The notes under the pieces: generated by a model
Told to the model about the DNA's origin: nothing
Databases searched by the model: none
Seen by the model: only the letters and a program-made list of their open reading frames with translations
Made by a program: the position numbers and the translations under genes
Shown: one piece after another, positions 59,986-64,000 of the stretch
How positions within the stretch are numbered: the first letter of the stretch is position 1
Layout of the letters: every line of letters starts with the position of its first letter
Assembly (NCBI RefSeq): GCF_014643175.1
Contig: NZ_BMJH01000002.1
Coordinates: 186,001-250,000 of the forward strand
Direction: 5' to 3'
DNA length: 64,000 bases
Origin: Hoyosella rhizosphaerae
GTDB lineage: Bacteria; Actinomycetota; Actinomycetes; Mycobacteriales; Mycobacteriaceae

Positions 59986-62900
59986 ATGTCAGTGAAAATC
60001 GCGGCGGTTGACGGTGTCAATCTCAACCTTGTCGGCGCCCCGGCTGCCCGCGTGGTTGCCCGCGAGTGGGGCGATGATGTCGCGCGCATTTTTCGGAGTG
60101 TGACATCCGAACAGCCTCGGGGTGCACAGCAAAAATGGACCCCATTCCACGTTCTTGGTGGTCCAGGTACCGGAAAATCCTCGTTGATTTCCGAGCTCGT
60201 CGTTGCGGCAATGCAAGCGGGTGTTGACCCAGAGTCCATCCTTGTATTGACGCCATCACGCGATGCGGCGACGGCAATGCGTGATCTCATCAGCGACGGC
60301 ATCGTCACAGCCGCGTTTCCTGAGACACCCCGAGCGACGCGTGAGCCCATGGTTCGCTCCGTGCATTCCTACGCCTTCGCGGTGTTGCGCATGCAAGCGA
60401 CAGCACACGGCAATCCACCTCCGCGCCTGATAACTAGCGGCGAACAGGATGCTGTGTTCCGTGATCTTCTTGCGGGCGACATCGAGGATGGGGCCACATA
60501 CTGGCCCGCAGAGTTACGCCCAGCTCTCGGGCTTGATGGCTTCGCTTCAGAACTGCGCGACCTTATTCGGCGAGCAAGCGAAAGAGGCCTAGGCCCCGAC
60601 GAATTACGGGCACTAGGCAAAGCCCATAAGCGGCCGGTATGGGTCGCGGCAGGAACATTCGCGAAAGTCTATGAGCACGTCATGATGCTGCGTGGGTCTG
60701 TGGGCATGGAAGCCCCGCAAGCAACAGCTCCAGCCTTAGATGCGGCAGAACTTGTAAGCGCGGCGGTTACGGCATTGATGTCGGATCCGACTCTGCGTGA
60801 AAGTGAGCAGCAACGAGTCCGATATCTCTTTGTTGATGATGCCCAGCACCTTGACCCTCAAGCGGCGCTACTCGTTCGCAGTATTGGTGAGGCAGCCGCG
60901 TTTGCTCTTCTTACCAGCGATAGTGATCAGGCGATCTATCGGTTTCGCGGGGCAAGCGCCGGGTTTCTCGAATCAATCGTTGATGCAGCGTCGGACAGGC
61001 GGATAGTCCTGACAACCTCGCACCGCATGCCGGAGCGAATAGCTGGCGTAGCTGCTCGTATCGGTGCCCGGTTGCCCGGAGCTCAGCCTCAGCGCGGGCC
61101 GCGCGCACGAACGCACGGCGATTCGGATGGCTATGTCGACATTAAGGTGTTGCCGACACAGGCCCGTGAAGCCGCTGCGATTGCCGATACCCTTCGCCGT
61201 GCCCACCTCATCGACGGAGTGCCGTGGTCCGAGATGGCGGTGATCGTCCGTTCGGTGCCCTCCCTGTCCGCTCCGCTTCGACGGGCGCTGACAGCCGCAG
61301 GTGTTCCAGTGAGCACTCCAGTTCCTGAACAACCACTGGCGATGCAACGTGTCGCAAAGTCACTTCTGCTAGTGCTGCAAGCGGTTGGCTCGTCAGGTGC
61401 TGCGTTGTCCTTTGACGACGTACTCACCCTGTTGTCAGGTCCGATTGGGGGAGCGGACCCGCTATTGTTGCGCCGATTGCGCAGAGGTGTGCGACGTGTG
61501 GAGGTGGCCAGGGGTGGCGATAGTGACTCCGCGACGTTGCTGCACGGCATTGTTGTGGAGGCGGTGAGGAATGATGCAGTGGCGAATGACGAGTCCGACA
61601 CTGCTGCCGCAATCCTTGCGGGCCTCACAAAAACAGAGGCGGAACCACTTCATCGACTCCGGCGTGTCCTTTCCAAAGCGCACATAACAGCGAACCGCGG
61701 TCGCCGGATTGAAGAAGTCTTGTGGGCGGCATGGGACGCGACAGGACTGCAGAAAAAATGGCTCAGCAGCGCACTAAGGGGAGGTTCACAGGGCGCGCAA
61801 GCAGATCGGGACCTAGATGCCGTCGTGGCGTTGTTCGACACCGCCGCGCACTATGTTGACCGCCTTCCCGCTGCGTCGTTAGGCAGCTTCGTCGAATACG
61901 TTAACCAACAACACATCGCAGCTCAGCCGTACCAGCAGTCACAAGCTCACAACGACACCGTGACATTGCTGAGTGCCCACGCATCCGCTGGGAAGGAATG
62001 GGACGTCGTGGCCGTCGCCGGTGTGCAAGAAGGCTTATGGCCCTCCCTTCGCGGCCGCAGCAGCCTGCTCGGTGTTGAGGATCTAGACGACGTTCTTGAA
62101 CGCGACTACACGTCCGAGCCTGAATCGCAGGTTTCCCGGCTAGCACCGATCCTCACCGATGAGCGCAAGCTCTTCCTAGTGGCATGTACGCGAGCCCGGC
62201 AGCGTCTACTCATAACATCCGTCGAATCGATCACCGGCGATGCGGACCTTGTTCCATCCCGCTTCCTGGCAGACCTTCAACCAGAATTGATCGACCGCAC
62301 AGGCGACGTCGGCTACACCTCAAGCGGTGACGGTGAGCGCACAGTACTTGCCCTCCCCGCGCTCGTCGCACGCCTGCGCGCCGTTGTTTGTTCGGACGAC
62401 GAAACAGATGACCGGCGCGGCAACGCCGCAACCCAACTGGCGCGGCTCGCGGCAGCCGGAGTGCCCGGCGCTCACCCGCGTGATTGGTACGGACTTGCCT
62501 CCTTGAGCACAACTACGTCGTTATGGGAAGACGACGGTTCGCCGATATCGCTGTCACCATCAGTAGTGGAAGTACTGCTCCAATGCCCACTCCGATGGAT
62601 GCTGACCCAGCACGGCGGATCGGACAATGACAAGCTCAGTGCCGTCAAGGGGACAGTGGTGCACACCCTTGCGCAAGCCGTTGCGGGTCGACTGCCGGAC
62701 GAACAAATCAATGAGGCCTTAGAGCGGTCATGGAGCGCACTCGATCTTGGGGCACCCTGGTTCGCGGAACATGAGCAAGCCCGCGCGAAATCGATGCTGG
62801 ACAATTTTCGTTCGTGGCTGGCCTCATCGCGTGGCGAGTTCACGGAAGCTGGAGTTGAAGTCGCGATTGACGGCGTACTCACCTCGACGGAGGGCGAAGG

Positions 62901-63324
62901 GCCATCAGTGCGGTTGCGTGGTCGGATCGACAGGCTTGAACATGACAGCGAAGGACGACCCGTCATCGTTGATATCAAGACGGCCAAACAAGCGGTGTCG
63001 AATGCGGACGCTGCAGAACACGCTCAGCTAGCTACCTACCAAGTCGCGGCTGAACAAGGCCTCATCAGCGGCGAGGCTGCTGAATCCGGCGGCGCACATT
63101 TGCTGTTCATCGCCCAAAGCAACAAGAAGACTGGTGCAACGCAGCGTTCGCAGCCACCCCTCACCGACGAACTGCGCAAGGCATGGGTCGAGCGAATACA
63201 GGACGCTGCCCGAGCAACAAAGGGACCAGAGTTCCGGGCTTGCATCAACGACGGATGCACCCATTGCCCTGTGCGAACGTCATGTCCAGTGCACGAAGAA
63301 GGACGGCAGGTCACAGCACCTTGA
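59986..63324 (+). CDS. adnA: AdnA subunit of the AdnAB helicase-nuclease
   Basis: With AdnB it processes double-strand DNA ends for repair in mycobacteria. It is about 1112 residues. The N-terminal UvrD-like motor has Walker A GGPGTGKSSL, motif II FVDDAQHLDPQ (the usual DExx Glu is Asp-Ala), SDSDQAIYRFRGA and TSHRMP. The C-terminal RecB-type nuclease has LQCPLRWM, VIVDIKTAKQA and QLATYQVA, and an iron-sulfur staple finishes with CINDGCTHCPVRTSC. In M. smegmatis the AdnA motor is secondary to that of AdnB; the altered motif II agrees. Start ATG 59986 (or GTG 59992). Its stop overlaps the adnB TTG start. Confidence 0.93.
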   Translation: MSVKIAAVDGVNLNLVGAPAARVVAREWGDDVARIFRSVTSEQPRGAQQKWTPFHVLGGPGTGKSSLISELVVAAMQAGVDPESILVLTPSRDAATAMRDLISDGIVTAAFPETPRATREPMVRSVHSYAFAVLRMQATAHGNPPPRLITSGEQDAVFRDLLAGDIEDGATYWPAELRPALGLDGFASELRDLIRRASERGLGPDELRALGKAHKRPVWVAAGTFAKVYEHVMMLRGSVGMEAPQATAPALDAAELVSAAVTALMSDPTLRESEQQRVRYLFVDDAQHLDPQAALLVRSIGEAAAFALLTSDSDQAIYRFRGASAGFLESIVDAASDRRIVLTTSHRMPERIAGVAARIGARLPGAQPQRGPRARTHGDSDGYVDIKVLPTQAREAAAIADTLRRAHLIDGVPWSEMAVIVRSVPSLSAPLRRALTAAGVPVSTPVPEQPLAMQRVAKSLLLVLQAVGSSGAALSFDDVLTLLSGPIGGADPLLLRRLRRGVRRVEVARGGDSDSATLLHGIVVEAVRNDAVANDESDTAAAILAGLTKTEAEPLHRLRRVLSKAHITANRGRRIEEVLWAAWDATGLQKKWLSSALRGGSQGAQADRDLDAVVALFDTAAHYVDRLPAASLGSFVEYVNQQHIAAQPYQQSQAHNDTVTLLSAHASAGKEWDVVAVAGVQEGLWPSLRGRSSLLGVEDLDDVLERDYTSEPESQVSRLAPILTDERKLFLVACTRARQRLLITSVESITGDADLVPSRFLADLQPELIDRTGDVGYTSSGDGERTVLALPALVARLRAVVCSDDETDDRRGNAATQLARLAAAGVPGAHPRDWYGLASLSTTTSLWEDDGSPISLSPSVVEVLLQCPLRWMLTQHGGSDNDKLSAVKGTVVHTLAQAVAGRLPDEQINEALERSWSALDLGAPWFAEHEQARAKSMLDNFRSWLASSRGEFTEAGVEVAIDGVLTSTEGEGPSVRLRGRIDRLEHDSEGRPVIVDIKTAKQAVSNADAAEHAQLATYQVAAEQGLISGEAAESGGAHLLFIAQSNKKTGATQRSQPPLTDELRKAWVERIQDAARATKGPEFRACINDGCTHCPVRTSCPVHEEGRQVTAP

Positions 63325-64000
63325 GTAACAAGCCGCAGACTAACAAGCCTGTGAAGCGACATCCGTCATCCGCGTCGTTTTCCAACGCCCGATTCACCCC
63401 CACACAACTCGCGCGCGCCCTCGGGCAGTTCCCACCCACGGACGAACAGCATGCAGTGATTACCGCGCCCGCTTCACCTGTTTTGGTTGTCGCGGGGGCA
63501 GGCGCGGGCAAAACCGAGACCATGGCTGGGCGCGTTGTGTGGCTGGTCGCGAACGGTTTCGTTAGCCCAGAAGACATCCTGGGACTGACCTTCACCCGCA
63601 AGGCCGCTCAGCAACTCAGCCAGCGCATTCGTGTCCGGTTGTCGCGGCTAGCGGGATCGGAACTCCTGCGCGACGCAGACCCGACCGGCGCGCTACGCAC
63701 CAAGATCACTGTGAGCGAACCCGATGTCAGCACCTACCACGCATACGCCGGTCGATTGCTCGCCGAGCACGGACTTCGATTGCCGATCGAACCATCAGCA
63801 ACATTGCTGTCGGCAACAGAATTGTGGCAAGTCGCATTCCGCGTAGTGAATACCTGGAGTGAACCACTAGACATAGCCCATACCCCGGCAACCGTCACCA
63901 ACACAGTGCTGGCCCTATCAAGTGCGCTCGATGAACACCTCGTAGAACTCGACCAACTAGAGGCGGACGAACATAGCCTCGAAAAGCTGATCGAGAATCT
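63321..64000 (+). CDS. adnB: AdnB subunit, N-terminal part (runs off the window)
   Basis: The first 226 residues of AdnB. The UvrD-type motor begins FPPTDEQHAVITAP, Walker A AGAGAGKTETMAGR (about 60-73), motif Ia GLTFTRKAAQQLSQRIR and the STYHAYAGRLLAEHG motif. The probable start is TTG 63321, in a TTGA overlap with the adnA stop, giving MSNKPQTNKP. AdnB carries the main translocating motor of the complex. The gene is open at the right edge; its 3' end is not seen. Confidence 0.93.
   Translation, partial: MSNKPQTNKPVKRHPSSASFSNARFTPTQLARALGQFPPTDEQHAVITAPASPVLVVAGAGAGKTETMAGRVVWLVANGFVSPEDILGLTFTRKAAQQLSQRIRVRLSRLAGSELLRDADPTGALRTKITVSEPDVSTYHAYAGRLLAEHGLRLPIEPSATLLSATELWQVAFRVVNTWSEPLDIAHTPATVTNTVLALSSALDEHLVELDQLEADEHSLEKLIEN

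Overview
The window reads as chromosome from an actinobacterium of the order Mycobacteriales (mycolic-acid bacteria) with moderate GC for that group. The evidence is gene order. From the left edge to the right edge the genes follow, as recalled, the Mycobacterium tuberculosis block Rv3259 down to Rv3201c: a Zincin_1-like protein, DUF3499, manB, a TobH-like protein, manA, alkB-rubA-rubB, a TetR regulator, sahH, tmk, mtrA-mtrB-lpqB, comF, hpf, secA1, an Rv3235-family gene, a tgs3-like gene, an Rv3231c-like gene, the desA3 system, rsgA, aroA, an SRAP protein, sigH-rshA, a biotinylated protein, pdtaS, whiB1, a lipid kinase, a parA-like gene, an Rv3212-like gene, a DEAD-box helicase, DUF3107, a TetR regulator, DUF3152, moeZ, an Rv3205c-like gene, an alkyltransferase-like gene, lipV and adnA-adnB. 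The genus cannot be named from this sequence alone. No rRNA, tRNA, insertion sequence, prophage or CRISPR array was seen.

Left part (1-9.3 kb): a mannose-activation cluster (manB, TobH-like, manA) supplies GDP-mannose precursors for glycolipids. A complete alkane-hydroxylase operon follows (alkB, two rubredoxins, rubredoxin reductase, TetR repressor), with repeats and dyads in front of alkB and a repressor start codon buried in an operator-like dyad. Housekeeping part (9.4-20.7 kb): sahH-tmk, the MtrA-MtrB-LpqB envelope/cell-cycle signalling operon, comF, hpf and secA1, mostly joined by 4-5 nt stop/start overlaps.

Middle (20.7-44.3 kb): lipid genes (a wax ester/triacylglycerol synthase-like protein; a DesA3-type desaturase and its flavin/2Fe-2S reductase, each preceded by the same palindrome), rsgA-aroA, the SigH-RshA thiol stress pair, a 24-residue ribosomal protein bL37 gene, PdtaS, WhiB1, a parA-like gene, a DEAD-box helicase and moeZ.

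Right part (44.3-56.8 kb): an accessory block absent from this place in the recalled M. tuberculosis order. A GntR/FCD regulator faces an MFS transporter, followed by a nitrate assimilation operon: narK, an assimilatory molybdenum nitrate reductase, a FAD/2Fe-2S electron-transfer protein, nirB, nirD, a HemD-like/winged-helix protein and a CbiX/SirB chelatase for siroheme. A GlnR-like box, a short leader ORF and a hairpin precede narK. After that the conserved order resumes with atl-lipV, interrupted by an orphan non-ribosomal-peptide condensation-domain gene (58.1-59.9 kb), then adnA and the start of adnB, which runs off the window.

The most unusual items are: the orphan condensation protein; the leader ORF and hairpin of the nitrate operon; a recurring 14-18 bp tandem-duplication pattern at gene ends, three cases of which include the stop codon; a probable CTG start for rsgA; a cysteine-tailed 31-residue ORF; and the bL37 gene with a 21-bp perfect terminator hairpin.
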